This document shows positions 63,700 to 64,000 of a stretch of 64,000 nt of DNA, one piece after another. The translations under genes were made by a program, and so were the position numbers. How positions within the stretch are numbered: the first letter of the stretch is position 1; every line of letters starts with the position of its first letter. Origin of the DNA: Campylorhamphus procurvoides (taxonomy: Eukaryota; Chordata; Aves; Passeriformes; Dendrocolaptidae); NCBI GenBank assembly GCA_013396655.1, contig WBMV01000007.1, positions 186,001-250,000 on the forward strand, read 5' to 3'. The notes under the pieces are model-generated. The model had not been told where the DNA came from. It did no database searches and saw nothing but the letters and a program-made list of their open reading frames with translations.

Positions 63700-64000
63700 G
63701 TAGATACTACTCATGGTGGCAGGCAAATCCCCTCCCAGCCCGCCTCACCTTCTCAGGTGCCCTTATACCATGGGTATGAGGCACCAGAACTTGAGTGCCA
63801 GGCACATGACACCTGGATGAAGGCCCATCCAGGGGGGAGGGGCTTCCCTGGGCTGAGTCAGCCCACCCCCCACATCATCACTGCCCCAGTTAAGAACAAA
63901 AAAGGGTAGATTTCATCAGTGACTCCCTTCAGAGAGGAAAAAAGGGCCTGAAATACCAACCAGACCCAACCCATGAGGAAGTCTGCTGCCTCCCTGGGGT
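63700..64000 (+). mobile_element. CR1 LINE ORF1 (esterase-like) region, runs off the window
   Basis: AGGTGCCCTTATACCATGGGTATGAGGCACCAGAACTTGAG and the later GTGACTCCCTTCAGAGAGG match the CR1 5' half. Translated from 63908 the plus strand reads VDFISDSLQRGKKGLKYQPD then PTHEEVCCLPG. This resembles the start of the CR1 ORF1 SGNH/GDSL esterase domain, with a SDSL block where GDSL is usual. The upstream frame (YEAPELECQAHDTWM) is shifted relative to it and ends in a stop at 63907-63909, so the copy is decayed. It indicates a longer CR1 continuing to the right. Confidence 0.8.

Noticed and set aside
61000..64000. Search for ELF5 exons at the right edge
   Set aside because: No Pointed or ETS coding segment other than EHF was found in any frame; ELF5, if syntenic, lies outside.

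Overview
The window looks like bird nuclear DNA, probably from a neoavian. It is AT-rich and gene-sparse, and it carries CR1 LINE fragments with the bird-type 3' end (short ATTCTATG repeats) plus a solo LTR of a kind I recognise as common in bird genomes. No bacterial genes, operons, CRISPR arrays, tRNAs or rRNAs were seen.

The one gene I can support is EHF (ESE-3), an epithelial ETS-family transcription factor on the minus strand. Eight coding exons between 20279 (ATG) and 7892 (stop) join with consistent phases and GT/AG sites into a 298-residue protein. It has an N-terminal Pointed (PNT) domain and a C-terminal ETS DNA-binding domain. The last exon probably runs on as a long 3' UTR to about 4610, where an AATAAA sits on the minus strand. 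The first exon is non-coding in EHF relatives and cannot be fixed with certainty. The best candidate is at 38504-38625, under a cluster of CCAAT, kappaB, ETS and TATA-like motifs, which would make intron 1 about 18 kb.

Layout from left to right: 1-1957, intergenic sequence downstream of EHF; 1963-2508, a solo LTR cut by a 184-base assembly gap; 3215-4100, TTGG-rich sequence and a small minisatellite; about 4610-20282, EHF exons and introns, including one CR1 fragment and a (TG)n repeat; 20283-38503, presumed EHF intron 1, with a MIR-like SINE, a CR1 3' end, a perfect hairpin and a possible conserved non-coding block; 38504-38860, candidate EHF promoter and exon 1; 41803-43356, a CR1 with reverse-transcriptase remnants that contains a 383-base duplication around a single N; 43357-63699, mostly featureless intergenic DNA with two abutting CR1 tails and simple repeats; and from about 63700 to the window end, the ORF1 (esterase-like) region of another CR1 that continues beyond the window.

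In vertebrates EHF lies between ELF5 and APIP. On this orientation ELF5 would be expected beyond the right edge and APIP beyond the left edge. Neither is visible here. No previously undescribed system stood out; the most useful leads are the candidate promoter, the intronic AP-1/ETS element, the in-frame skippable exon series and two assembly problems.
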